Of a DNA stretch of 59,951 bases, positions 17,429 to 26,574 are shown piece by piece. The stretch is from CAG-1000 sp964345385. GTDB taxonomy: Bacteria > Bacillota_I > Bacilli_A > RF39 > UBA660. Where the stretch lies: contig CAYFQM010000002.1 in assembly GCA_964345385.1 (NCBI GenBank), positions 1 to 59,951 on the forward strand. The letters run 5' to 3'. A program made the translations under genes and the position numbers. Below the pieces are notes generated by a model that did not search any database, had not been told where the DNA came from, and worked only from the letters and a program-made list of their open reading frames with translations. Position 1 is the stretch's first letter. Each line of letters opens with the position of its first letter.

Positions 17429-18495
17429 ATTATTATATAAATGGATACAATATATTTTTTATTGTTTTTATATGTTTTCTTTCCTCATTAATATTTGTAT
17501 ATTTAATGAGAAAAGTCGCTGTATTTTTAAATATAGTTGATATGCCAAACAATAGGAAAATACAAGAAGAACCAGTACCTCTTTTAGGTGGAATTGGTAT
17601 GTATGGAGCTTTTTTACTAGGTTATATGCTATTTGCTCCTAAAAACAATTTAATGATTTCTGTATTAATAGCATCATTTGTACTATTGTTATTAGGATTA
17701 TTTGATGATATGACTAAAAGTAAAACACCTATGAGTAATAAATATAAATTTTTAATTCATTTTGTAGTTGCTTCAATAATTGTGTTTTATGGAGGATTAG
17801 TTCTTAATGAAATTAATATTTTTGGACTTATTATAAATTTTGGTATATTATCAAAACCACTTACTTTAATAATAATAGTAGGTATAATAAATGCAGTTAA
17901 TTTAATAGATGGTCTTGATGGTTTATGTGCTGGAATATCATCAATATATTTTTTAACTATTGCTATTATAGGTTTTATGTTAAATAAATTTGGTGGTCTT
18001 GATGTTATTTTATGTTTAATTATGTTAGGGGTTACATTAGGATATTTAGTTCATAACTTTCCGCCCGCAAAAATATATCAAGGTGATGCTGGAAGTACAT
18101 TTTTAGGCCTTATGATTGCTATAATATTTTTACTTGGATTTAAAACCACAACTCTTACATCATTAATTGTGCCTGTATCATTACTTGCTATTCCAATATT
18201 AGATACTTTATTTGCAATTATAAGAAGAAAATTAAAATGTCAAAAAATAGATGAAGCAGATAAAGAACATATTCATCATCAATTATTAAAAAAGAAATTT
18301 TCTAAAAAAAGAACATTATTTATTATATATGCAGTTAACATAATTTTTTCAATAACAACAATACTCTATATTCAAAAACAAAGCGTTAAAGTAATTATAT
18401 GTTATGTTATATTAGTTGTTTTAGTAATATTATTAATATTAAAAACTGATATAATAGTTACACAAAATAAGAAGAAAATTAAAAAGAAAAAATAA
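17425..18495 (+). CDS. tagO: Undecaprenyl-phosphate N-acetylglucosaminyl-1-phosphate transferase (TagO/WecA type)
   Basis: This membrane enzyme transfers GlcNAc-1-phosphate from UDP-GlcNAc to undecaprenyl phosphate, the first step of wall teichoic acid or other glycopolymer synthesis. About eleven helices are visible in 357 residues. Signatures are DMPNNRKIQ near the N-terminus, GLFDD, NAVNLIDGLDGL and YQGDAGSTFLG, plus the cytoplasmic HIHHQLL motif. The start is ambiguous: GTG 17410 lies in the ribosome site, while ATG 17425 overlaps a three-codon mini-ORF. It is divergent from the dockerin operon. Confidence 0.88.
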   Translation: MNYYINGYNIFFIVFICFLSSLIFVYLMRKVAVFLNIVDMPNNRKIQEEPVPLLGGIGMYGAFLLGYMLFAPKNNLMISVLIASFVLLLLGLFDDMTKSKTPMSNKYKFLIHFVVASIIVFYGGLVLNEINIFGLIINFGILSKPLTLIIIVGIINAVNLIDGLDGLCAGISSIYFLTIAIIGFMLNKFGGLDVILCLIMLGVTLGYLVHNFPPAKIYQGDAGSTFLGLMIAIIFLLGFKTTTLTSLIVPVSLLAIPILDTLFAIIRRKLKCQKIDEADKEHIHHQLLKKKFSKKRTLFIIYAVNIIFSITTILYIQKQSVKVIICYVILVVLVILLILKTDIIVTQNKKKIKKKK

Positions 18496-18558
18496 TTTCT
18501 TTTTATTTGATTTTAATTTTTTTATATAGTAAAATTGTTTTTGATAGTAGGAGAAAAA

Positions 18559-19551
18559 ATGAAAAAGAGAAAACTTAATAAATTTGTTATTCCTATAGTA
18601 ATAATAGATGTTATTGGCATTTGTTTATTTGTATGTTGTTATTTAATAAAACCAATTGGGGATAGATTAATTACCACTTCGATGAACACTTTTACTCATA
18701 GATATATAGCAAGAACATTATATAGTGAAGAATATATAGAAAAAGCTTTAAAAAGAAATGTTACAGTTGAACCAAAAACAAATGGAAAAAAGTTGAAAAT
18801 AAAAATTGATAGCAATGAAGATACTGGAGTATATAGTTCAGTATACGAAGAACAAATATTAAAAAGAGATAAAGGAAATGACTTATATAAAGTAATTGAA
18901 CTTCATGGAAGCACTTGGGATGGATGGATGGTTGCAATATATGATCCATCTAGAATAAAAGCTTTTTTTGCTTCTGATTCTAAAAAGGGACGTATGGGAA
19001 CTCAAGTAGCAAAAGATACTGGCGCTAAAATAGTAATTAATGGTGGTGGTTTTGGTAAAGTAAATGGAGTTTCAATACCAAGTGGTATGTTAGTAGTAGA
19101 AGGAAAAACTTTATTTGATAATTCAAAAAAAGTTCAAATGATTGGTATTAATAAAAAGAATGTTTTAGTTTTAGGTTATTATACAGCACGTGATGCAGTA
19201 AATAATTTAGGAATTAGAGATGCCATGGTTTTTGGCCCATTTTTAGTTGTTGATGGAATTCCTGCATCTTTTTCAGGAGATGGTGGTTATGGTAAAAGAA
19301 GTAGAACTGCTATAGGTCAAAGACAAGATGGAACAATACTTCTTCTTGTAATAGATGGAAAATATACTGCAACTGGTGCATCAATGCCAGAGTTAACTGA
19401 TATTTTTATGAAATACGGAGCAGTAAATGCAGCCAATTTAGATGGAGGAGGCTCTTCAACTTTAGTGGTAGAAGGAAAACTTGTAAATAACCCAATAGGT
19501 TGGGGTTATTCTGGAGAAAGATATTTAATTGATGGATGGATTGTAAAATAA
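18559..19551 (+). CDS. Phosphodiester glycosidase (NAGPA) domain protein, membrane-anchored
   Basis: A 330-residue protein with one N-terminal helix (about 8-30) and an extracellular NAGPA-type domain from about 110. NGGGFGKVNGVSIPSG, GPFLVVDGI, RTAIGQRQDG and NLDGGGSSTLV are the hallmark Gly-rich segments of the family, which cleaves GlcNAc-1-phosphodiester bonds. It lies between TagO-type and WecG/TagA-type genes, so it probably acts on a surface glycopolymer. GTAGGAG precedes ATG 18559; the in-frame ATG at 18535 is too early. Confidence 0.85.
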   Translation: MKKRKLNKFVIPIVIIDVIGICLFVCCYLIKPIGDRLITTSMNTFTHRYIARTLYSEEYIEKALKRNVTVEPKTNGKKLKIKIDSNEDTGVYSSVYEEQILKRDKGNDLYKVIELHGSTWDGWMVAIYDPSRIKAFFASDSKKGRMGTQVAKDTGAKIVINGGGFGKVNGVSIPSGMLVVEGKTLFDNSKKVQMIGINKKNVLVLGYYTARDAVNNLGIRDAMVFGPFLVVDGIPASFSGDGGYGKRSRTAIGQRQDGTILLLVIDGKYTATGASMPELTDIFMKYGAVNAANLDGGGSSTLVVEGKLVNNPIGWGYSGERYLIDGWIVK

Positions 19552-19577
19552 GTCTATATTATATAGACTTTTATTTT
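19550..19577 (+). terminator. Rho-independent terminator
   Basis: AAGTCTATAT and ATATAGACTT pair perfectly; TTATTTT follows. Confidence 0.8.
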
Positions 19578-19595
19578 AATAAAAAAGAAAGTTTT

Positions 19596-19625
19596 TTGTC
19601 AAAAAAATTATTTATTTGTTATACT
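19596..19625 (+). promoter_or_regulatory. Promoter of the WecG/TagA-type gene
   Basis: TTGTCA, 18 bases, TATACT with an upstream TG (TGTTATACT). The gene start is hidden by the assembly gap beginning eleven bases later. Confidence 0.65.
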
Positions 19626-19636
19626 ATTAGTAGTAT

Positions 19637-19736
19637 NNNNNNNNNNNNNNNNNNNNNNNNNNNNNNNNNNNNNNNNNNNNNNNNNNNNNNNNNNNNNNNN
19701 NNNNNNNNNNNNNNNNNNNNNNNNNNNNNNNNNNNN
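19637..19736. other. Assembly gap (100 N) removing the 5' part of a gene
   Basis: Exactly 100 N, flanked on both sides by the same eight bases (AGTAGTAT). About 130 codons of the glycosyltransferase are visible and the family usually has about 240, so roughly 330 bp or more may be missing. Confidence 0.95.
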
Positions 19737-19737
19737 A

Positions 19738-20127
19738 GTAGTATCTACGTTAGTAAACAAAATAAATATAAATTATCCAAACTTAAATATAGTGGGTTAT
19801 CGAAATGGTTACGTAGTAAATAAGGATTATGTGTTTAGAGATATATTGAGAAAAGAACCTGATATAATTTTAGTTGCACTTGGTATGCCTCTACAAGAAA
19901 AAATAATATATAGAAACATTAAAAAATTTAGAAAGGGGATTTTTGTTGGAGTAGGAGGATCTTTTGATATATTAAGTGGTTGTAAAAAACGTGCTCCCAA
20001 AATATTTATTAAATTAAACTTAGAATGGTTATATAGAATTATAAAAGAGCCAAAGAGAATAAAAAGATTTTATAAGAACAACATTAGGTTTATATTTAAA
20101 ATTATAAAACTAAAAATAAAAACTTAA
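19738..20127 (+). CDS. WecG/TagA/CpsF family glycosyltransferase, 5' end lost in the gap
   Basis: About 129 C-terminal residues remain, open back to the gap. IVGYRNGY, PDIILVALGMPLQEK, GVGGSFDILSG, KRAPK and LEWLYRIIKEPKR are the family's C-terminal signatures. These GT26 enzymes add a sugar such as ManNAc to the undecaprenyl-linked GlcNAc made by TagO/WecA, which fits the gene two places upstream. The true start is not in the window sequence. It is followed after eleven bases by a HAD hydrolase, probably cotranscribed. Confidence 0.88.
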   Translation, partial: VVSTLVNKININYPNLNIVGYRNGYVVNKDYVFRDILRKEPDIILVALGMPLQEKIIYRNIKKFRKGIFVGVGGSFDILSGCKKRAPKIFIKLNLEWLYRIIKEPKRIKRFYKNNIRFIFKIIKLKIKT

Positions 20128-20138
20128 AGGAGATTAAA

Positions 20139-20699
20139 ATGAATATACTAGATTTCGATGATACTATTTATGATGGTGATACTGGAGTAGATATAGTTAA
20201 ATATGGTTTAAAAAAGCACTTTTTCTTAACTATATTTTCTATTTTATCAGCTATTCCATATTTTATTATATATAGAAAGTTTTGTAATGAAAAAGTAAAA
20301 GAAAAAATGCTTTCTTTTATATTTAAAATTAAAAATAAAGAAGAGTTTATAAATTCTTTTATAGAAAATCATATAAAAAATATCAAGCCATGGTATTATG
20401 AAAGAGATATGAACAAAGATATTATAATATCAGCATCATATGAAGTGTGGGTAAAGCCTTTTTGTAAAAGAATAGGTATTAAAAATGTAATTGCAACAAA
20501 AACAGATGAAAATGGAAAAATAATAGGAAGTAATTGTAAGGGTGAAGAAAAAATTAGACGTTTATATGAAGAATATGGAAAAATAGAAATAAATGAAGCT
20601 TATTCTGATTCAATGAGCGATTTACCTATGCTTAAAATAGCTAAAAAACCATATATGGTGTATCATGATAAAATTGTTTCATATTTGGTTAAGAGTTAA
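20139..20699 (+). CDS. HAD superfamily (type IB) hydrolase
   Basis: A 186-residue phosphatase-like protein. LDFDDTIYDGDT at residues 4-15 is motif I with the nucleophile Asp. ISASYEVW near 108 is motif II, and YSDSMSDLPML near 165 is motif IV. A hydrophobic cap-like segment (about 28-48) may touch the membrane. The HAD-IB group includes phosphoserine-phosphatase-like and lipid phosphate phosphatases; the substrate is unknown. AAGGAGATTAAA precedes the ATG. Confidence 0.8.
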   Translation: MNILDFDDTIYDGDTGVDIVKYGLKKHFFLTIFSILSAIPYFIIYRKFCNEKVKEKMLSFIFKIKNKEEFINSFIENHIKNIKPWYYERDMNKDIIISASYEVWVKPFCKRIGIKNVIATKTDENGKIIGSNCKGEEKIRRLYEEYGKIEINEAYSDSMSDLPMLKIAKKPYMVYHDKIVSYLVKS

Positions 20700-20709
20700 C
20701 CAAAAGAGG

Positions 20710-20738
20710 TTGACATCTTTTAAAAGATAGTGTATAGT
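20710..20738 (+). promoter_or_regulatory. Promoter of rpsP
   Basis: TTGACA, 17 bases, TATAGT: a near-consensus sigma-A promoter 20 bases before the start codon. Confidence 0.85.
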
Positions 20739-20757
20739 TAACTAACAAGGAGGAATT

Positions 20758-21027
20758 ATGGCAGTAAAAATTAGATTAAAAAGAATCGGTGCAAAAAAAA
20801 GACCATATTATCGTATTGTAGTTTCTGATTCAAGAGAAAAAAGAAATGGAAATATAATAGAATCTATAGGTACATATTCACCACTTGAAGAGCAAAGATT
20901 TAATTTAGATAATGAAAAAGCATTAGAGTGGTTAAAAAAAGGAGCTCAACCTACAGACACTACAAGAAATATCTTAAGTGATGCAGGTGTTATGGAAGCA
21001 TTTCATAACTCTAAGAAGAAAAAGTAA
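20758..21027 (+). CDS. rpsP: 30S ribosomal protein S16
   Basis: An 89-residue S16, normal length. It begins AVKIRLKRIGAKKRPYYRIV, the family's conserved start, then SDSREKRNG and IGTYSP. It takes part in assembly of the 5' domain of the small subunit. AAGGAGG precedes the ATG. Its stop overlaps the start of the KH protein (TAATG). Unlike many Bacillota, rimM and trmD do not follow. Confidence 0.97.
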   Translation: MAVKIRLKRIGAKKRPYYRIVVSDSREKRNGNIIESIGTYSPLEEQRFNLDNEKALEWLKKGAQPTDTTRNILSDAGVMEAFHNSKKKK

Positions 21028-21269
21028 TGAATGTTGTTGAGTTTGCAGAGCTAATAGTAAAAAAACTGGTTAAAGAACCAGAGCTTGTTAAAGTAAAAGA
21101 TTTTACTACAGAAGAGGGAATAACAATTGAAATTATTGTTTCTGAATCTGATATGGGAAGAGTAATTGGAAAAGGTGGCAAAATAGCTAAAAGTATAAAA
21201 AATCTTATTCAAGCAAAAGCATATATAGATGGTCTTGATAAAGTAAAAATAAATATAGATTCATTTTAA
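21027..21269 (+). CDS. khpA: KH-domain RNA-binding protein KhpA
   Basis: An 80-residue single KH domain protein. The RNA-binding loop GKGGKIAKSIKN near residue 48 follows SESDMGRVI. KhpA forms a complex with KhpB/Jag that affects cell elongation and mRNA levels. Its position directly after rpsP is the usual one in Bacillota. There is no separate promoter; translation is coupled to rpsP. Confidence 0.9.
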   Translation: MNVVEFAELIVKKLVKEPELVKVKDFTTEEGITIEIIVSESDMGRVIGKGGKIAKSIKNLIQAKAYIDGLDKVKINIDSF

Positions 21270-21308
21270 AAGGTGCAAATAAGCATCTTTTAAAATGTTT
21301 AAAAAATC

Positions 21309-21337
21309 TTGAAAAACTAGTAATTATTTGATATAAT
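21309..21337 (+). promoter_or_regulatory. Promoter of the 21368 gene
   Basis: TTGAAA, 17 bases, TATAAT with an upstream TG (TGATATAAT). Confidence 0.75.
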
Positions 21338-21367
21338 AAACAACGTTTTATATTGAAGGAGGAAAAA

Positions 21368-21970
21368 ATGAAAGAAATATATGAGGGAGAAATATCTAAT
21401 ACTATAACTGGTAATAATAAAAAACGCGTTATACAAATACATAATCTTATAAATAATGTAAGAGATATGTTAACGCCAATGTTTAAATTTGTTAAAGAAA
21501 ATGAAGAAGAAAACTATAGTGTAACTAATGCTATAAAAATTAAAGATGAAGAAAACAAATCTGAAGTTATAACTTATGGTAAAAATGCTGGTAATGCTTA
21601 CTATATGTATTCTAAAAAGCGTCCAATAGAAACAGACTTTTATAAAAACATATTATTAAGAGAAGCTTATAATTTATCAAAAAAATTTAATTGTCCTATT
21701 AGATTTGAAGAAACAAAAACATATGGTGTTAAAACAATTTTATTAACTATTAGTACTTGGATAAAATATGATAGTGATTATTGTTTTTTATGGGAATCAT
21801 TAAATAATGAATATGGAGTATTTGATGAATCTGATTATGAAAAGTTAGATCATGACAAAAAAGAATTATTAGATCTTAATAGAAGAATATTAGGAGAAAT
21901 ATTTTTTATGAATCAAAAAGAAGAAGACCATTTATATATTTTAGGTCTAAGTAAAAAGAGCAGAAAATAG
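21368..21970 (+). CDS. Hypothetical cytoplasmic protein
   Basis: A 200-residue soluble protein with no signal or membrane segment. It has mixed helix and strand, with clustered charged residues and several aromatic ones (YYMYSKKRP). A canonical GAAGGAGGAAAAA site precedes ATG 21368, so the in-frame TTG at 21353 is rejected. It is monocistronic, with its own promoter, between khpA and dnaG. No family is recognised. Confidence 0.65.
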   Translation: MKEIYEGEISNTITGNNKKRVIQIHNLINNVRDMLTPMFKFVKENEEENYSVTNAIKIKDEENKSEVITYGKNAGNAYYMYSKKRPIETDFYKNILLREAYNLSKKFNCPIRFEETKTYGVKTILLTISTWIKYDSDYCFLWESLNNEYGVFDESDYEKLDHDKKELLDLNRRILGEIFFMNQKEEDHLYILGLSKKSRK

Positions 21971-22053
21971 TATTAATTAATATTTAATGCTTTTTTTTAA
22001 AAAAAGAAGTGTTTTTATAAAATAAATCGTATATATAATTATGGAGTTATGAT

Positions 22054-23796
22054 ATGGCATATTTATCAAAAGAAACCATTGATCTTATTAAATCTAAAAA
22101 TGATATAGTTGATGTCATGAGAGAATATGGAGTAAATGTAGACGAAAAAGGTAAAGCGGATTGCCCTTTTCATTCAGAAAAAACTAGAGGTGGTTTTAGT
22201 GTGCATAAAGAAAAGCAAATTTTTAAATGTTTTTCTTGTGGAGTAAGTGGAAATGTTATTACTTTTATTCAGAAAAAAACAGGTTGTTCTTTTTTAGAAG
22301 CTATTCAAAAGCTTGCTGATAGAGCATCAATTAAAATAAATATTGTAAAAGAAAAGCAAGTCGATCCTAAAGTTCAAAGTTATCATGATATTAATAATTT
22401 TGCGAATAGTTATTATAAAAATATGCTGCTTTCTTCTGATGGAAAAAAGGCAATGGAATACTTAAAGGAAAGAAACATTAGTAAATCTATGATAGATGAT
22501 TTTGATATTGGTCTTAGTATTAATAATAATGCAATTAGTAAATCCTTAAATAAAAAATATGATGATATTAGCTTATTAGATAGTGGACTTGTTAAAGAAT
22601 ATAATAATGAACTTAAAGATGCTTTTATTAATAGGATAATGTTTCCTATAATTGATGAAAATAAAAATGTGATAGGTTTTAGTGGCAGAAAATATTTACC
22701 TAATGATTTAGCAAATGATGAAATAAGTAAATATATAAATACAAAAGATACTATTGGTTTTGAAAAAAGTAAAGTTTTTTATAATATAAACAATGCTAAA
22801 GATAATATTATTAAAAAAAGAGAAATAATTATTTGTGAAGGACAAATGGATACTATTAGAGTATATAGTATTGGATATAAAAATGTAGTAGCTTCATTAG
22901 GAACCGCTCTTACAAAAGAACATTTAAATAGAATAAAAAAATATAAATGTAGTGTAGTACTAAATTTTGATCAAGATGAAGCAGGAATTGAAGCTACTAT
23001 TTCTACTGGTGAAGAACTTATTAAAAATAATATAGATACTCATGTAATAGTATATTCTCAAGCTAAAGATAGTGATGAGTTAATTACTAAATATGGAAAA
23101 GAATTTTTTGATAAAGCTTATAATAATAAAGTTTCATTTATAGATTTTAAACTTAATTATTTAAAATCAAAAAGTAATATGAAAGATTCTTTAGATAAAG
23201 CGAAATATATTAATGATGCTATAAAATCTATTAATGAACTTAATGATGATATTTTAAGAGAATTAAAAATAAAAGAATTAGCAACTGAATTTGATATTAA
23301 TGAATCAATTATTAGAAGTAAAATTACTAATACTAATAAAAAAGTTGTGCAAAAAAAAGAAATTGAGAGAACAAAATATAATAAATATGACAAAAGTGAA
23401 CTTAGAGTATTATATTTAATGCTTAATTATGAAGATGTTATTACTATATTTGAAAATCGATTAGGAGGTTTAATTGATGAAGAAAGATCATTACTTGCAT
23501 TTAAAATAATGGAGTTTAGAAATGATTATGGATATTTTAACTATAACGACTTTATAGATTATATAGAAGGTGATGAAAATATTATGAGGGTTTTAGAAGA
23601 AGTAAATAAAACATATCAAAATGAAGAGTATACTTTAGAAGAATTAGATGATTATATTAAAACAATTAAAAAATATAATGTTAAAAAAAGAATAGATAGT
23701 TTAAAAAAAGAAATGGAAGAAACTTTAGATGTTAATAAAAAAATAGAAATAGGTAAAAAGATAGAGGATTTTAGAAAGGAAGTATTAGAATGGTAG
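22054..23796 (+). CDS. dnaG: DNA primase
   Basis: DnaG makes RNA primers for replication. The N-terminal CHC2 zinc finger is CPFHSEKTRGG...CFSCG (about residues 38-66). The catalytic TOPRIM domain has EGQMDT near 268 and NFDQDEAG near 308. The C-terminal third is a helical helicase-binding region. Length (580) is typical of Bacilli. GGAG lies before the ATG. The last seven bases overlap rpoD, the conserved macromolecular-synthesis operon order. Confidence 0.95.
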   Translation: MAYLSKETIDLIKSKNDIVDVMREYGVNVDEKGKADCPFHSEKTRGGFSVHKEKQIFKCFSCGVSGNVITFIQKKTGCSFLEAIQKLADRASIKINIVKEKQVDPKVQSYHDINNFANSYYKNMLLSSDGKKAMEYLKERNISKSMIDDFDIGLSINNNAISKSLNKKYDDISLLDSGLVKEYNNELKDAFINRIMFPIIDENKNVIGFSGRKYLPNDLANDEISKYINTKDTIGFEKSKVFYNINNAKDNIIKKREIIICEGQMDTIRVYSIGYKNVVASLGTALTKEHLNRIKKYKCSVVLNFDQDEAGIEATISTGEELIKNNIDTHVIVYSQAKDSDELITKYGKEFFDKAYNNKVSFIDFKLNYLKSKSNMKDSLDKAKYINDAIKSINELNDDILRELKIKELATEFDINESIIRSKITNTNKKVVQKKEIERTKYNKYDKSELRVLYLMLNYEDVITIFENRLGGLIDEERSLLAFKIMEFRNDYGYFNYNDFIDYIEGDENIMRVLEEVNKTYQNEEYTLEELDDYIKTIKKYNVKKRIDSLKKEMEETLDVNKKIEIGKKIEDFRKEVLEW

Positions 23797-24884
23797 AAGG
23801 TATTAAAACATTTGATGAAAGAGTAGCAGAATTAGTAAAGGAAGGTTCAGAAAAAGGGTATTTAACATACGAGCAAATTGTTAAAAAAACAAATGATTTA
23901 GAATTAGATTCTAACTCTATTGATGAATTATATAATATTTTAACTGAAAATAATATTGAAGTTAAAGGTGAAGATGAAGAAGGTTCTCCAGAAAAAGAAG
24001 AAATAGCTGATGAAATTATAGTAGAAGATGTTCCAGATGAAAGTAAAGATATGTCTGTTAATGATAATGTAAGGATGTATTTAAAAGAAATTGGAAAAAT
24101 AAGTCTTCTTTCCATAGAAGAAGAACAAGAGATAGCTAAAAGAGTTGCTGAAGGAGATGAAGCTGCAAAAAATATATTAGCTGAGTCTAATTTAAGATTA
24201 GTAGTTTCAATTGCTAAAAGATATGTAGGAAGAGGTTTATTATTTTTAGATTTAATACAAGAAGGAAATATTGGTCTTATGAAAGCAGTTGAAAAGTTCG
24301 ATCATACAAAAGGATATAAGTTTAGTACATATGCTACTTGGTGGATTAGACAAGCTATAACAAGAGCTTTAGCAGATCAAGCTAGAACAATAAGGGTTCC
24401 AGTTCATATGGTAGAAACAATTAATAAAACAATAAGAATAGCAAGGCAAATGACTTTAGAACTTAATAGAGAACCAACTGATGCTGAACTTGCTAAAAAA
24501 ATGGGAGTAACTGAAGAAAAAATTGCTGAAATTAAAAAAATCAGTCAAGATCCAGTATCATTAGAAACACCAATAGGTGAAGAAGAAGATTCACATTTAG
24601 GAGACTTTTTAGCAGATGAAAGAACAATGTCACCTGAAGATTATGCAACTTATGAAATGCTTAAAGATGAACTTAAAAATGTATTAGATACACTAACTGT
24701 AAGAGAAAAAGAAGTTTTAGAATTAAGATTTGGATTATTTGATGGTTCTAGTCATACATTAGAAGAAGTAGGAAAAAAATTTAAAGTAACTAGAGAAAGA
24801 ATAAGACAAATAGAAGCTAAAGCACTTAGAAAGCTAAGACATCCATCAAGAGCTAAGAAGTTAAAGGACTTTTTAATTGACTAG
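23790..24884 (+). CDS. rpoD: RNA polymerase primary sigma factor
   Basis: The principal sigma factor (364 residues, Bacilli size). A short acidic region 1.1 is followed by region 1.2 and 2 (NLRLVVSIAKRY, DLIQEGNIGLMKAVEKFD, FSTYATWWIRQAITRA). Region 3 comes next, and region 4 with its helix-turn-helix is EEVGKKFKVTRERIRQIEAK. AAAGGAAG precedes ATG 23790 within the dnaG end. The strong TGnTATAAT motifs seen in this window would be read by this factor. Confidence 0.96.
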   Translation: MVEGIKTFDERVAELVKEGSEKGYLTYEQIVKKTNDLELDSNSIDELYNILTENNIEVKGEDEEGSPEKEEIADEIIVEDVPDESKDMSVNDNVRMYLKEIGKISLLSIEEEQEIAKRVAEGDEAAKNILAESNLRLVVSIAKRYVGRGLLFLDLIQEGNIGLMKAVEKFDHTKGYKFSTYATWWIRQAITRALADQARTIRVPVHMVETINKTIRIARQMTLELNREPTDAELAKKMGVTEEKIAEIKKISQDPVSLETPIGEEEDSHLGDFLADERTMSPEDYATYEMLKDELKNVLDTLTVREKEVLELRFGLFDGSSHTLEEVGKKFKVTRERIRQIEAKALRKLRHPSRAKKLKDFLID

Positions 24885-25497
24885 AATAAAATGTATATTA
24901 GAAAATATTGATAATAATGATTTAGTTGCAGATATAGGGTGTGATCAAATAGAACTAGGTATTTTGCTTGCTAAAAAGAATGTTAAATCTATCGCAAGTG
25001 ATATAAGCTTTAAGGTTATTGAAAAAGCTAAATTAAAAGCAAAAAAACTAGGAATAAGTAATTATATTAAATTTTATATTACTGATGGATTAGACGGTAT
25101 TGATGAAGATATAAACACTCTTGTTTTAGCAGGTATGGGAGCCTATACTATATTAGATATTCTAAAAAGAGCAACTAAAAAATATGATAAAATAATTACT
25201 ATTTCTAATAATAAAAATGATTTGTTAAGAAAAGAAATGCTTGAATTAGGCTATAAAGTTTATAGAGAAACTATTATATATGAAAAAAATAAATATTATA
25301 ATTTAATAGTATTTACTCCTGGTTTTATGGAATATAGTGAGCATGAACTTTTATTGGGATTAAATCATACAAATATAGAATTACTTAATAAATATAAAAA
25401 ATATTTTATTAAAAAATATAAAAAAATTGACAAAATTTCTAATGGAAAAAACAAAAAAATAAATTACATATTAAAAACACTTGAAAATAAGTCGTAA
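24877..25497 (+). CDS. trmK: tRNA (adenine(22)-N(1))-methyltransferase TrmK
   Basis: A 206-residue SAM-dependent methyltransferase that makes m1A22 in tRNA. ADIGCDQIELGI is motif I, then IASDIS, and LVLAGMGAYTI carries the family's conserved GMG. Its place directly after rpoD is the standard one. It starts with TTG overlapping the rpoD end by eight bases; no ATG is nearer, and AAGGAC serves as a ribosome site. A terminator follows. Confidence 0.88.
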   Translation: MTRIKCILENIDNNDLVADIGCDQIELGILLAKKNVKSIASDISFKVIEKAKLKAKKLGISNYIKFYITDGLDGIDEDINTLVLAGMGAYTILDILKRATKKYDKIITISNNKNDLLRKEMLELGYKVYRETIIYEKNKYYNLIVFTPGFMEYSEHELLLGLNHTNIELLNKYKKYFIKKYKKIDKISNGKNKKINYILKTLENKS

Positions 25498-25514
25498 TTA
25501 ACGACTTTTTTTTA
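25489..25514 (+). terminator. Terminator of dnaG-rpoD-trmK
   Basis: AAGTCGT, loop AATTA, ACGACTT, then a run of T. Confidence 0.85.
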
Positions 25515-25523
25515 ATTTATTCG

Positions 25524-25552
25524 TTGAAATGAAAAAAATAATGTGTTAGAAT
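25524..25552 (+). promoter_or_regulatory. Promoter of the 25577-26817 cluster
   Basis: TTGAAA, 17 bases, TAGAAT with an upstream TG (TGTTAGAAT), 25 bases before the first start codon. Confidence 0.75.
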
Positions 25553-25576
25553 GTATATAGTAAAAGAGGAGTATAT

Positions 25577-25834
25577 ATGAAACAAACAATAAATATAAAA
25601 AATATGGATGGCTCAATGGAACAAGTTGAATTAATTAATTCGTTTAAAATTAATTCAATAAATAGAAATTTTGTTATTTTGTCTAAAGGAGAATCAGCAG
25701 GTGAAGGCATGAGTAAAATATATGTATCTGAAGTAGTAGAAGAAACCCCAGGAGTATATAAATTAATGGGTATTCAAGATGATTCAATATGGACAAGGGG
25801 AAAACAAGCAATGAAAGAAATTGTAGAAAGTTAG
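25577..25834 (+). CDS. Small conserved-looking hypothetical protein
   Basis: An 85-residue, probably beta-rich protein. The pattern (an NMDGSMEQVELI opening, then an FVILSKGE strand) is loosely like DUF1292-type proteins, but the match is weak. AGAGGAG precedes the ATG. It is the first gene of a three-gene operon with the next two, followed by a shared terminator. Confidence 0.6.
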   Translation: MKQTINIKNMDGSMEQVELINSFKINSINRNFVILSKGESAGEGMSKIYVSEVVEETPGVYKLMGIQDDSIWTRGKQAMKEIVES

Positions 25835-25843
25835 GTGGATAAA

Positions 25844-26566
25844 ATGAATACAAGTTTTATAAGTAAATTAGCACTTGGTGCATTAAATATGCCAGGGTTA
25901 ACAGTGGCAGGATTAGATTCTGCTTTGGGAGGGTCTATTTATGGAAAACCTTTTGCAGTAAAAGAAGGAACAGAAGAAGCATTAAGAAAGCCAATTAAAG
26001 ATACAACAAATTTGAGTGTTGAATCAAATGTAAATAATCCTATAGAATCAAAAGAAGTTGATTTGTCACATGATATGACAAGTGTTTCTGGTGCTCCAAT
26101 ACCATCATCAACATTTCCTCCTTCAAATGAAGGACAATATAATATTAATATACCTGTACTTGAAAAACCACAAGATCCGATGTTTGTTCAACCAACCTTT
26201 GAAGAACCTAAAGTAAAAGAAGTTGACACTTTTGTACAACTTCCAACACATGAACAAATTATAGAATCATCTAGTATGCATAGACAAGCTGACTCAGATA
26301 TTAGAACAGATGATTTTGATCGAAAGGTCCTGGGTGCGAAAGAAAATTGTATTGCAAATATAGCTGCTGCTATCGATGGCTTAGTAGATGATTTAGAAAA
26401 TATAAATAATCAACAAATTGAAAGCACTGTAGCTAAAGTTAGCGGTGAAATTGATGCAGCAAACACTCAAATTCAAGCAGTTATGGATAATACACTAGTT
26501 GCACCATCAAATATGCAAACAACGCCTGAACCATTTAATCAAATTCCACAACAACCAACTCTATAA
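25844..26566 (+). CDS. Hypothetical protein with a long low-complexity linker
   Basis: A 240-residue protein. The first 40 residues are Gly/Ala/Leu-rich (LALGALNMPGLTVAGL). Residues about 60-150 are Pro/Ser/Glu-rich and probably disordered, and the last 80 form a helix (AKENCIANIAAAIDGLVDDL). AGGTGG precedes ATG 25844; the in-frame GTG at 25835 is part of that site. No membrane helix is certain and no family is recognised. Confidence 0.6.
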   Translation: MNTSFISKLALGALNMPGLTVAGLDSALGGSIYGKPFAVKEGTEEALRKPIKDTTNLSVESNVNNPIESKEVDLSHDMTSVSGAPIPSSTFPPSNEGQYNINIPVLEKPQDPMFVQPTFEEPKVKEVDTFVQLPTHEQIIESSSMHRQADSDIRTDDFDRKVLGAKENCIANIAAAIDGLVDDLENINNQQIESTVAKVSGEIDAANTQIQAVMDNTLVAPSNMQTTPEPFNQIPQQPTL

Positions 26567-26574
26567 GGTTATTT

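Noticed and set aside
21264..21295. Inverted repeat after khpA as a terminator
   Set aside because: The stem (AAAAGGTGC/GCATCTTTT) is good but no T tract follows, so I left it out of the terminator list.
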